From assembly GCA_947168865.1 (NCBI GenBank), contig CAMVNN010000007.1:1-28272 (forward strand): a stretch of 28,272 bases of DNA. Reading direction: 5' to 3'. A model generated the notes under the pieces. That model made no database searches, had not been told where the DNA came from, and worked only from the letters and a program-made list of their open reading frames with translations. A program made the position numbers and the translations under genes. This DNA is from an uncultured Bacillota bacterium (lineage in GTDB: Bacteria > Bacillota_I > Bacilli_A > RF39 > UBA660). Shown in pieces: positions 9,241 to 16,520 of this stretch (its first letter is position 1; each line of letters starts with the position of its first letter).

Positions 9241-9482
9241 CTATATTTTACAATAGTTTGTGTAAAAAATAAACAAAAAAAGTGAAAATAAGCTAAAAAC
9301 ATCGTTATCCACTAAGAAAAAGGTTTATAAATTAAGACTAATTAGTAGTTATTAACAATTTTGTGGAAAAAAATATTAACACAAAAAGATATAAACATGT
9401 AGTTTTCCACATTTATTGTTGATAACTTAAAATGTGTATAAAATACGACAAAAAACATGTTGAAAAATAAGTGGAAAAAAGA
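9241..9482. other. oriC part 1: DnaA-box cluster between dnaA and rpmH
   Basis: This gap between two divergent genes holds several DnaA boxes (consensus TTATNCACA). The one at 9433-9441 is exact (TTATACACA, minus strand). One-mismatch boxes are at 9259-9267 (TTTTACACA, minus), 9305-9313 (TTATCCACT, plus), 9349-9357 (TTATTAACA, plus), 9362-9370 (TTTTCCACA, minus), 9403-9411 (TTTTCCACA, plus) and 9417-9425 (TTATCAACA, minus). Gene direction flips here, as expected at a bidirectional origin. Together with the dnaA-dnaN gap it forms a bipartite oriC. A possible dnaA -10 (TAAAAT, minus) is at 9245-9250, without a convincing -35. Confidence 0.85.
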
Positions 9483-9511
9483 TTGACAAACAAAACTTTA
9501 ATCTATATAAT
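9483..9511 (+). promoter_or_regulatory. Perfect consensus sigma-A promoter of rpmH
   Basis: TTGACA (9483-9488) and TATAAT (9506-9511) are separated by 17 bp, an exact consensus housekeeping promoter. It abuts the last degenerate DnaA boxes, so rpmH transcription and origin firing may influence each other. Confidence 0.93.
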
Positions 9512-9548
9512 TATAAAAGCAAAGAGAAGAAACCGAGGAGGTGCCAGA

Positions 9549-9671
9549 ATGAAAAGAACATATCAACCTAATAATAGAAAAAAAAGTAAGAAATTAGGAT
9601 TTTTTGCAAGAATGGAAACTAAGATAATCAATAATAGACGTCGTAAGGGTCGTAAAGTTTTATCTCATTAA
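9549..9671 (+). CDS. rpmH: 50S ribosomal protein L34 (shortened)
   Basis: L34 is a small basic protein of the large ribosomal subunit. The ATG at 9549 follows a GGAGGTG ribosome site and gives the canonical start [15 protein letters not shown] and the canonical end [11 protein letters not shown]. The 40-aa length is four residues less than the common 44. The middle segment, usually close to KNGRxVLARRRR, is here KIINNRRR, an internal deletion and replacement while both ends are kept. It has the strongest promoter in the window and is followed by a hairpin terminator before rnpA, which fits the large excess of L34 over RNase P protein needed by cells. Confidence 0.95.
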   Translation: MKRTYQPNNRKKSKKLGFFARMETKIINNRRRKGRKVLSH

Positions 9672-9675
9672 AAAT

Positions 9676-9705
9676 TCACCACTGAGTCGTGGTGATATTT
9701 TTTTT
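9676..9705 (+). terminator. Terminator/attenuator between rpmH and rnpA
   Basis: TCACCAC (9676-9682) pairs with GTGGTGA (9689-9695) across a 6-base loop, followed by TATTTTTTTT. The rnpA ribosome site AGGAGG begins immediately after, so read-through is needed to express rnpA unless a further promoter exists. Confidence 0.88.
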
Positions 9706-9715
9706 AGGAGGTCAT

Positions 9716-10063
9716 ATGAAAAAAATAAACATAGTTAAATCATCAGATGAATTCACTGATATTATCAATAAAGTTAAACCAGAAAGATTTAAAGGATATT
9801 TAGTGTTTATTGAACACAAAGATGTCGATCACTATGAATTTGGTATAAGTGTCAGTAAAAAAGTAGGGAATGCAGTTACAAGAAATAGAATAAAAAGACA
9901 ATTTAAGGATATTATTGATAAAAATAACTATCAAAATAACTTTAAATGTATTATAATTATTAAGAAAGACGCGTTAGAAAAAAAATATCATGAAATTGAG
10001 AAAGAATTAAATGATTATTTTTCTAAAATAGATATCCTGGAGGAAGATAATGAAAAAAAGTAA
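9716..10063 (+). CDS. rnpA: Ribonuclease P protein component
   Basis: This is the protein subunit of RNase P, which together with the M1-type RNA removes 5' leaders from tRNA precursors. The chosen ATG at 9716 follows AGGAGGTCAT and gives 115 aa, the normal family size. The RNR motif is present in NAVTRNRIKRQFKDI, preceded by the conserved FGISVSKKVGNA stretch. An upstream in-frame ATG at 9689 lies inside the terminator hairpin and is not a credible start. The gene overlaps the start of yidC by 14 nt. Confidence 0.95.
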   Translation: MKKINIVKSSDEFTDIINKVKPERFKGYLVFIEHKDVDHYEFGISVSKKVGNAVTRNRIKRQFKDIIDKNNYQNNFKCIIIIKKDALEKKYHEIEKELNDYFSKIDILEEDNEKK

Positions 10064-10967
10064 AAAAATTTTAATTTTGCTTATTGCAGTATTTTTATTA
10101 ACTGGCTGTGCTAAGCAATTAAAAGATGCTGATGGTAAAGTAGTCAAAGTTCCAGAAACTGGTCAGACATTAATTTCTAATATATTATGTCAGCCAACCA
10201 AAGAATCAACAATAAAAATTTATGAAGAAAATAAAGTTGATTTATCAAAACTACCTAAATGTTCATCATTTAAACCAACGAGTGGGGGATATGAAGGTGT
10301 TTGGAATACAATATTTGTAAAACCTTTAGCATGGATTATTGTAAAAATTGGAAAATATGTTAAGAACTATGGATTAGCAATTATTTTAGTAACATTAGCA
10401 TTAAGACTAGTTGTTATGCCAGTAACCAAAAAAACAGCAATGCAATCTGAAAACATGAAAAAAGCAGGCCCAGAACTAGAAAAGTTGGAAGCAAAGTATA
10501 AGGATGCTCAAAGTCAACAAGAAATGATGATGAAGAGTCAAGAAATGTTAGCTATCTATAAGAAATATAATATAAGTCCTATGTCTGGATGTATATTTGC
10601 TCTTATTCAAATACCGCTTTTCTTTGCTTTCTATGAATCTATGAATCGTTTACCAGTTGTTTTTGAAGGAACATTCCTAAAAATATTTAATCTTGGAACA
10701 AGTCCTTTAACAGCAATGCAGCATGGTGAATGGCAATATTTAATTTTAGTAGTATTGGTTGCAGCTGTAACTTATTTCTCATTTAAATTAAATAAGACTG
10801 CATCAATGAATTCAGAACAAGCAAAATCAATGGCAATGACGACAAATGTGATGGTAATATTTATCATAATTGCATCATTTAGTATTTCGACAAGTATTGC
10901 ATTATATTGGATATTTAATAGTGGATTTACAATTATTCAAAACTTGTTGGTAAAGAGAGGAAAGTAG
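10050..10967 (+). CDS. yidC: Membrane protein insertase YidC/OxaA (lipoprotein type)
   Basis: YidC inserts and folds membrane proteins, alone or with SecYEG. The first 20 residues form a lipoprotein signal ending in the lipobox LLTGC (Cys20). About 60 extracytoplasmic residues with two further cysteines (Cys47, Cys71) follow, then the conserved Oxa1 core: TM segments from about residue 85, the positively charged groove Arg119 in LALRLVVMP, a basic cytoplasmic hairpin rich in Lys and Glu, and later TM helices ending near IALYWIFNSGFTIIQNLL. At 305 aa it is somewhat longer than the roughly 260 aa of B. subtilis SpoIIIJ, mainly through the N-terminal region. Its ATG lies inside rnpA, after a GGAGGAAG ribosome site. 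Confidence 0.95.
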   Translation: MKKSKKILILLIAVFLLTGCAKQLKDADGKVVKVPETGQTLISNILCQPTKESTIKIYEENKVDLSKLPKCSSFKPTSGGYEGVWNTIFVKPLAWIIVKIGKYVKNYGLAIILVTLALRLVVMPVTKKTAMQSENMKKAGPELEKLEAKYKDAQSQQEMMMKSQEMLAIYKKYNISPMSGCIFALIQIPLFFAFYESMNRLPVVFEGTFLKIFNLGTSPLTAMQHGEWQYLILVVLVAAVTYFSFKLNKTASMNSEQAKSMAMTTNVMVIFIIIASFSISTSIALYWIFNSGFTIIQNLLVKRGK

Positions 10968-10968
10968 T

Positions 10969-11598
10969 ATGTTAGAAAAATATGTGTATGAAGCAGAATC
11001 ACTAGAAGAAGCTGTTAGAATAAGTCATGAAGATATTCGTTATGAAGAAAATGAAGTTTATACTAGTCATGAAGAAGTTGATGGCAAAATTGTTTTAACA
11101 GTTGTTAGAAAAGATGACGTTTCAAGATTTATAAAATATTATATTAAAACAATGGGAAATTTGATGTGCTTACTTATTGATTTAGAAGTAAGTCGTGAGG
11201 ATGATATTTATAATGTTAAAATGGCCTCAAATAATAATCCTATACTAATAGGTAAAGAGGGAAGAACCTTAAATGCAATTCAAGTATTAGTACGTCAAAC
11301 TCTTAAAAATCAATTAGGTTTAAACTTAAAAGTAAATATTGACGCATCAAATTATAAAGGTCATAAAATTGATAACATTGAGTATCAAACAAAGAAAATC
11401 TGCCGTGATGTTATTAAAACAAAGGTTGAAGTTAAAATGGATCCAATGAATTCATATGAAAGAAGAGCTGTTCATAATGTGGCAGGTAAATTTAAAAACA
11501 TCGAAACAGAAAGTTTTGGAGAAGAACCAAATCGTTATGTTGTAATACGTTACAAAGAAAATGAAACAACAGAAACAAATGAAACAGTAGAAGAATAA
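10969..11598 (+). CDS. khpB: RNA-binding protein KhpB (Jag/EloR)
   Basis: This is a cytoplasmic RNA-binding protein that in Gram-positive bacteria partners with KhpA and affects cell elongation and division. The 209-aa protein has the three family parts: the Jag-N domain (about 1-50), a KH domain with the GKEG loop (95-98) in ILIGKEGRTLNAIQVL, and a C-terminal R3H domain (about 150-200) with PMNSYERRAVHNV and the TESFGEEPNRYVVI end. It starts 1 nt after the yidC stop, preserving the rpmH-rnpA-yidC-jag order. The acidic Thr/Glu tail overlaps a terminator hairpin. Confidence 0.94.
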   Translation: MLEKYVYEAESLEEAVRISHEDIRYEENEVYTSHEEVDGKIVLTVVRKDDVSRFIKYYIKTMGNLMCLLIDLEVSREDDIYNVKMASNNNPILIGKEGRTLNAIQVLVRQTLKNQLGLNLKVNIDASNYKGHKIDNIEYQTKKICRDVIKTKVEVKMDPMNSYERRAVHNVAGKFKNIETESFGEEPNRYVVIRYKENETTETNETVEE

Positions 11599-11611
11599 TC
11601 TACTGTTTTTT
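11584..11611 (+). terminator. Intrinsic terminator of khpB, containing its stop codon in the loop
   Basis: ACAGTAGA (11584-11591) pairs with TCTACTGT (11599-11606), with the TAA stop in the 7-base loop, followed by a T run. The end of khpB is thus part of its own terminator. Confidence 0.88.
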
Positions 11612-11619
11612 ATTTGTTA

Positions 11620-11677
11620 TGCTATAATTATATATAATAAGGAAAAGATTGACATAAAATGATATTTAAACTAAAAT
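11620..11677 (+). promoter_or_regulatory. Promoters upstream of mnmE
   Basis: A strong sigma-A promoter is visible: TTGACA (11649-11654), 17 bp, TAAAAT (11672-11677). A second candidate is an extended -10, TGCTATAAT, at 11620-11628 just after the khpB terminator, with no good -35. Both would drive the mnmE-mnmG-rsmG-rsmA operon. Confidence 0.8.
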
Positions 11678-11705
11678 ATTGTTTCGTTAAAAAAGAGGTG
11701 AACTT

Positions 11706-13043
11706 ATGGAAGACACTATTGCGGCAATATCTACAGCCTTAGGAGTAGGTGCAATCTCAATTGTAAGAGTAAGTGGAAATGATGCTATTGAAATTGTAAA
11801 TAAGATATTTGATCAAGATTTGAGTAAAGCAGAAACACATACTATTCATTATGGTCATATTATTGATTCTAATGAAATCATTGATGAAGTTTTAGTATCT
11901 GTCATGAAGGCTCCTAGAACTTTTACTTTTGAAGATGTTGTAGAAATCAATACTCATGGTGGTATTGCAACTACAAATCGCGTTTTAGAATTACTATTGC
12001 TAAACGGGGCACGTTTAGCTGAGCCAGGAGAATTTACTAAAAGAGCATTTTTGAATGGTCGAATTGATTTAGTTGAAGCTGAAGGAATAATGAATTTAAT
12101 CGAAGCTAAATCTGATATTTCTAGAAAACTAGCTCTAAAGCAAGTAAATGGTGTAGTTTCAAATAACATAAGGGAATTAAGAGAAAAGATAATTAAATTG
12201 ATAGCAAATATTGCTGTTAATATTGATTATCCTGAATATGAAGATATTTTAGAAGTTACAACAAAAGATGTTTCAAAAGAAATTGCTTATATTGAGTCTA
12301 AATTAGATGAAATTTTAAAGCAAAGTAGTGAATCATCTCTTGTTTTAGAAGGTTTAAAAACAGTTATATTAGGTCGCCCAAATGTCGGCAAAAGTAGCAT
12401 TTTAAATATGCTTTTAAATGAAGAAAAAGCAATTGTAACAGATATAGCTGGAACAACTCGAGATGTCGTTGAAGGAACTCTTAACTTAAATGGAGTTTAT
12501 TTAAAACTTTTAGATACTGCTGGTGTTCATGAAGCAAGTGATAAAGTTGAAGAAATAGGTATTAATAAGAGTTTAAATTTAATAAAAGAAGCAGATTTAA
12601 TATTACTTGTTTTAGATAATAGTAATGAATTAACTGAAGAAGATAAAAGATTATTAGATTTAACTAAAAATAAAAATAGAATAATCATAGTAAATAAGAT
12701 AGATTTATCTAAAAAATTAGATTTGAATGAAGAAAATGTTATATATATAAGTGCACTTAATAAAACAGGAGTAGAAGATTTAAGAAAAAAGATTGTGGAA
12801 ATGTTTAATCTTAATTCTATTAATACAGATATGAATATGTTTGTTAATGCTGATGATATAGCTAAAATTAAAAAATGTTTAAAAATTATTAATAAAATTA
12901 AAGAAAATATTAACAGTATTGAAATTGATATGATTGATATTGATTTAAGAGAAATCAATGATATTCTTGGTAGTATTATTGGAGAATCTTATGATGAAGA
13001 GATATTAGATACAGTATTTAAGAATTTCTGCTTAGGGAAGTGA
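11706..13043 (+). CDS. mnmE: tRNA uridine-5-carboxymethylaminomethyl modification GTPase MnmE (TrmE)
   Basis: With MnmG, MnmE builds the cmnm5 group at wobble uridine 34 of several tRNAs. The 445-aa protein has the N-terminal folate-binding domain (MEDTIAAISTALGVGAISIV), a helical domain, and an inserted G domain with GRPNVGKSS (about 222-230), the G2 region TDIAGTTRD, DTAG (about 269) and NKID (about 329). The essential C-terminal CxGK is present as CLGK. The ATG follows an AAGAGGTG ribosome site. It ends in TGA four bases before mnmG, its functional partner, which also confirms TGA as a stop in this genome. Confidence 0.97.
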   Translation: MEDTIAAISTALGVGAISIVRVSGNDAIEIVNKIFDQDLSKAETHTIHYGHIIDSNEIIDEVLVSVMKAPRTFTFEDVVEINTHGGIATTNRVLELLLLNGARLAEPGEFTKRAFLNGRIDLVEAEGIMNLIEAKSDISRKLALKQVNGVVSNNIRELREKIIKLIANIAVNIDYPEYEDILEVTTKDVSKEIAYIESKLDEILKQSSESSLVLEGLKTVILGRPNVGKSSILNMLLNEEKAIVTDIAGTTRDVVEGTLNLNGVYLKLLDTAGVHEASDKVEEIGINKSLNLIKEADLILLVLDNSNELTEEDKRLLDLTKNKNRIIIVNKIDLSKKLDLNEENVIYISALNKTGVEDLRKKIVEMFNLNSINTDMNMFVNADDIAKIKKCLKIINKIKENINSIEIDMIDIDLREINDILGSIIGESYDEEILDTVFKNFCLGK

Positions 13044-13047
13044 TTTT

Positions 13048-14916
13048 ATGGATTATGAAGTAATAGTAGTAGGTGGTGGTCACGCTGGATGCGAGGCTGC
13101 GCTTTCTTGTGCCAGAAAAGGGCATAAAACATTACTTGTAACAGCAAATATTAAAAATATAGGAGATATGCCTTGTAATCCATCAATTGGTGGTTCTGCA
13201 AAAGGAATTGTCGTTCGTGAAATTGATGCATTAGGTGGAGAAATGGGGATAAATGCTGATAAAAGCCAGATTCAAATAAAAGTATTAAACGATGCTAAAG
13301 GCCCAGCAATCAGAGCATTAAGAGCTCAAGCAGATAAGGTTGATTATCCTGCTAATATGTTAAAAACATTAGAAAATACAAAAAATTTAACTATTAAAGA
13401 AGCAATGGTTGAGAATTTAATCGTTAATGACAATAAAGTAGGGGGAGTAATTTTAGAAAATGATGAAAAAATTACTTCAAAAGCCGTTATTTTAACAACC
13501 GGAACTTACTTAAAAGCAAGTATTATGGTTGGCTCAACAAGAAAGTCAGAGGGTCCACATGGAGAAAGAAGATCTAACCATTTAAGTGATAATTTGAAAG
13601 CTTTAGGTTTTAGAATAATTCGTTTAAAAACGGGAACACCTCAAAGAATAGCTAAAGAAAGTATCGATTTTTCAAAGACTAAAATTGAACTTGGTTCACC
13701 TAAAAATATTTACTTTAGTTTTGACAATCATATTCCATATAATATTGATGATCAAATTCCGTGTCATTTAATATATACAAATGAAAAAACTCATGAAATC
13801 ATAAGAGAAAATCTTAGTAAAGCCAGTATGTATGGTGGACTTGATGATATTGAAGGAGTAGGACCTAGATATTGTCCATCAATTGAAGATAAAATTGTTA
13901 GATTTTCTGATAAAGAACGTCATCAGTTATTTCTAGAACCTGAAAGTAAATATAATAATTCAATTTATTTACAAGGATTTTCAACAAGTATGCCGAATGA
14001 CATTCAAGAAAAAATGGTTCATAGTTTAGTTGGTTTAGAGAATGCCAAAATATTAAAATATGCTTATGCAATTGAATATGATGCTATTTATCCAACTCAG
14101 TTAAATAAAAGTTTAGAAACAAAATTAATTGAAAACTTATATACAGCTGGTCAGATTAATGGAACAAGTGGTTATGAAGAAGCAGCAGGACAAGGTTTAA
14201 TTGCTGGAATTAATGCATCACTAAAGCTTGAAGGAAAAGATCCTTTAATATTAAAAAGAAATGAAGCTTATATTGGAGTTTTAATTGACGATTTAATTAA
14301 TAAAGGAGTAAGAGATCCATATCGCTTGCTTACTTCAAGAGCTGAATATAGATTATTACTCAGAAGTGATAATGCTGATTTAAGACTTCGTGAATATGGT
14401 CACGAAGTAGGTCTTATCGATGAAGAAAGATATCAAAGCTTCTTAAAGAAAAAAGAAAAAATCAAAGCTTTAGAAAATAAATTAAAAGAAACAAGAATTA
14501 CCCCTGTTAATGGTGTTAATGAATATTTAGAAAGTATCGGCTCAACACCTTTAAGAGACGGAATTAGTTTATATGACTTACTAAAAAGAAGTGAAATTAA
14601 TATTGAACATATTAAACACTTTATAGATATAACTGAAGATGATGAAATAATTGAACAAGTTGTAATCAACAATAAATATGAAGGATATATTAAAAAAGAA
14701 GAAAAAGAAGCTGAAAAAATGCTAAAACTTGAAAGTAAAGGTATACCGAGTGATATTGATTATAGTAAAATTAAAAATATTGCATCCGAAGCTCGTCAAA
14801 AACTAAATGAAGTAAGACCAACGACAATTGGTCAAGCAAGTCGTATAAGTGGAGTAAATCCTGCTGATATAGCCGTTTTAAGTGTTTATTTGAAAAAGGA
14901 GTACAATAATGACTGA
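13048..14916 (+). CDS. mnmG: tRNA uridine modification enzyme MnmG (GidA)
   Basis: This is the FAD-dependent partner of MnmE in cmnm5U34 synthesis. At 622 aa it has the full length. The N-terminal dinucleotide-binding motif is VVGGGHAGCEAA (about 7-18), followed by the family signature MPCNPSIGGSAKG, the GTYLKA segment, the second signature GQINGTSGYEEAAGQGL and the C-terminal EYRLLLRSDNADLRL. The helical C-terminal domain that docks MnmE ends with ISGVNPADIAVL. It directly follows mnmE and overlaps rsmG by 8 nt, so the three are translated from one message. Confidence 0.98.
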   Translation: MDYEVIVVGGGHAGCEAALSCARKGHKTLLVTANIKNIGDMPCNPSIGGSAKGIVVREIDALGGEMGINADKSQIQIKVLNDAKGPAIRALRAQADKVDYPANMLKTLENTKNLTIKEAMVENLIVNDNKVGGVILENDEKITSKAVILTTGTYLKASIMVGSTRKSEGPHGERRSNHLSDNLKALGFRIIRLKTGTPQRIAKESIDFSKTKIELGSPKNIYFSFDNHIPYNIDDQIPCHLIYTNEKTHEIIRENLSKASMYGGLDDIEGVGPRYCPSIEDKIVRFSDKERHQLFLEPESKYNNSIYLQGFSTSMPNDIQEKMVHSLVGLENAKILKYAYAIEYDAIYPTQLNKSLETKLIENLYTAGQINGTSGYEEAAGQGLIAGINASLKLEGKDPLILKRNEAYIGVLIDDLINKGVRDPYRLLTSRAEYRLLLRSDNADLRLREYGHEVGLIDEERYQSFLKKKEKIKALENKLKETRITPVNGVNEYLESIGSTPLRDGISLYDLLKRSEINIEHIKHFIDITEDDEIIEQVVINNKYEGYIKKEEKEAEKMLKLESKGIPSDIDYSKIKNIASEARQKLNEVRPTTIGQASRISGVNPADIAVLSVYLKKEYNND

Positions 14917-15601
14917 AAGTGAATTTATTGAATCTTTAAAAGAGTTAAGTATTGAAGTAACAGCTGAAAAGTTAGTTAAATTAAATAGATATTATGAACT
15001 TCTAATTGATTGGAATGAAAAAATCAATTTAACTGCTATCACAGAAAAAAAAGACGTTTATTTAAAACACTTTTATGATTCATTGACGTTAAACAAAATA
15101 ATTGATTTAAATAACATTTCCACATTTGCTGATGTTGGAACTGGAGCTGGATTTCCAGGAATAGTCATTAAAATCTTTTTTCCAGATATCCACATAGCTT
15201 TAATTGATTCTTTAGGTAAAAGAATTGAATTCTTAAAATTGGTAATAAGTGAACTTAAATTAGATAAAATTGAAGTTATTTCATCAAGAGCTGAAGAATT
15301 GAAATCAAGAGAAAAGTATGAAGTTGTAACTGCTAGAGCTGTTGCAAATCTTCACATATTACTTGAAATGTTAGTTCCTTTATCTAATAAGTATGTAGTT
15401 CTTATGAAAGGTGAAGCTAAAGAAGAACTTGAAAATACTGCTAATTTATATAAAGAATTAAATATTAAATTAATAGATAAAATAGAATTTTTACTTCCAC
15501 ATGAAAATAGTAAAAGAACTTTGCTAAAATATGAAAAGTTAGGTAAAACAAATGTAAAGTATCCAAGAAATTTTGGTCAAATGAAGAAAAAACCTTTATA
15601 A
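14909..15601 (+). CDS. rsmG: 16S rRNA (guanine-N7) methyltransferase RsmG (GidB)
   Basis: RsmG methylates N7 of G527 in 16S rRNA using S-adenosylmethionine; loss gives low-level streptomycin resistance in other bacteria. The 230-aa protein has the conserved N-terminal YYELLIDWNEKINLTAI segment, the SAM-binding loop DVGTGAGFPGI (from about residue 75) and the VTARAVANL motif near the middle. It overlaps the 3' end of mnmG, with an AAAGGAG ribosome site inside mnmG. In many Firmicutes parA/noc follows; here rsmA comes next and parA is about 7 kb further on. Confidence 0.96.
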   Translation: MTESEFIESLKELSIEVTAEKLVKLNRYYELLIDWNEKINLTAITEKKDVYLKHFYDSLTLNKIIDLNNISTFADVGTGAGFPGIVIKIFFPDIHIALIDSLGKRIEFLKLVISELKLDKIEVISSRAEELKSREKYEVVTARAVANLHILLEMLVPLSNKYVVLMKGEAKEELENTANLYKELNIKLIDKIEFLLPHENSKRTLLKYEKLGKTNVKYPRNFGQMKKKPL

Positions 15602-15611
15602 TGGAGGGCTT

Positions 15612-16445
15612 ATGGAATATTCGTATAAAAGTGTAAAAGAGAGTATTGAAGAAAATAAATTTCAAATCAAAAAAAAGTTTGGTCAGAATTTCATAATAGA
15701 TAACAATATAATTAGTAACATTATCGAAAAATCAGAGATAGATAATGAAACTTTAGTAATTGAAGTAGGCCCAGGAATGGGGGCCTTAACAAATAATCTC
15801 GTTAAAAGAGCAAAAAATGTCATTGCTTATGAAATAGATACAACATTAATCCCAATATTAAATAAAATAGAAGCCGATAATTTAGAATTAATATTTGAAG
15901 ACTTCTTAAAAAGGGATATAAAAAAAGACATAGAAAAATATAGTTACAAAAAACTATATTTAGTTGCTAATCTTCCTTATTATATAACAACACCAATATT
16001 GATTAAATTAATAGAAGAAAAGATTGATGTTGATAAGATAGTTGTCATGGTCCAAAAAGAAGTTGGAGATCGCTTTAAAGCTAAAGAAGGATCAAAAGAT
16101 TATTCGTCACTTTCAATTTTATTTAATTACAATTTTGAAATTACTAAATTAATGGATATAAGTAGAAATGTCTTTATTCCAAAACCTAATGTCGATAGTA
16201 TTGTTCTTTGTATGAAGAAAAAAGAAGCCAAAGAAGAAATTAAAAATATCGATGTTTTCTATAAATTAATAAGAGATGCTTTTCAATTTAAAAGAAAAAA
16301 CCTAAGAAACAATTTAAAGAATTATGATTTAAAATTAATAGAAGAAATGTTAAAGAAATATGGCTTTGATTTAAATAGTAGAGCAGAGCAAATAAATTAT
16401 AAAATTTTTATTGAAATAGCCAATAAAATAAGTGAAAAAGAATAG
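15612..16445 (+). CDS. rsmA: 16S rRNA dimethyladenosine transferase RsmA (KsgA)
   Basis: RsmA dimethylates two adjacent adenines in the 3' terminal helix of 16S rRNA, a late 30S quality step. The 277-aa length is usual. The SAM-binding fold shows KKFGQNFIID near residue 22, VEVGPGMGALT (motif I), and the catalytic NLPYYITTPI (about 120-129). The C-terminal helical domain carries FQFKRKNLRNNLK. It starts 10 nt after rsmG with a TGGAGGG ribosome site and closes the mnmE-mnmG-rsmG-rsmA operon. Grouping with rsmG makes a two-gene 16S methylation pair, a linkage not found at the B. subtilis origin, where ksgA lies elsewhere. Confidence 0.96.
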   Translation: MEYSYKSVKESIEENKFQIKKKFGQNFIIDNNIISNIIEKSEIDNETLVIEVGPGMGALTNNLVKRAKNVIAYEIDTTLIPILNKIEADNLELIFEDFLKRDIKKDIEKYSYKKLYLVANLPYYITTPILIKLIEEKIDVDKIVVMVQKEVGDRFKAKEGSKDYSSLSILFNYNFEITKLMDISRNVFIPKPNVDSIVLCMKKKEAKEEIKNIDVFYKLIRDAFQFKRKNLRNNLKNYDLKLIEEMLKKYGFDLNSRAEQINYKIFIEIANKISEKE

Positions 16446-16461
16446 AAATTTATTCTTTTTT
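16436..16461 (+). terminator. AT-rich intrinsic terminator of rsmA, overlapping its stop
   Basis: AAAAGAATA (16436-16444) pairs with TATTCTTTT (16451-16459) and is followed by more T. The stop TAG begins inside the left arm. The stem has a single G-C pair, so it is probably weaker than the others. Confidence 0.6.
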
Positions 16462-16470
16462 ATTTATCTA

Positions 16471-16499
16471 TTGTTATCAAATATTAGTTATGTTAGAAT
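16471..16499 (+). promoter_or_regulatory. Promoter of the symporter-ung-tilS-ftsH cluster
   Basis: TTGTTA (16471-16476), a 17-bp spacer, and TAGAAT (16494-16499) preceded by TGT, which may act as an extended -10. The symporter ATG lies 21 nt after the -10, so the 5' leader is short. Confidence 0.7.
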
Positions 16500-16520
16500 A
16501 AGATTGACTAGAGGGATTAT

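Noticed and set aside
9689..9715. Longer rnpA start
   Set aside because: The upstream ATG lies in the loop of the rpmH terminator; the ATG at 9716 has a perfect ribosome site and gives the family N terminus.
11706..13043. Mycoplasma-type genetic code (TGA as Trp)
   Set aside because: mnmE ends with TGA right after its essential CLGK C terminus, and Trp positions use TGG.
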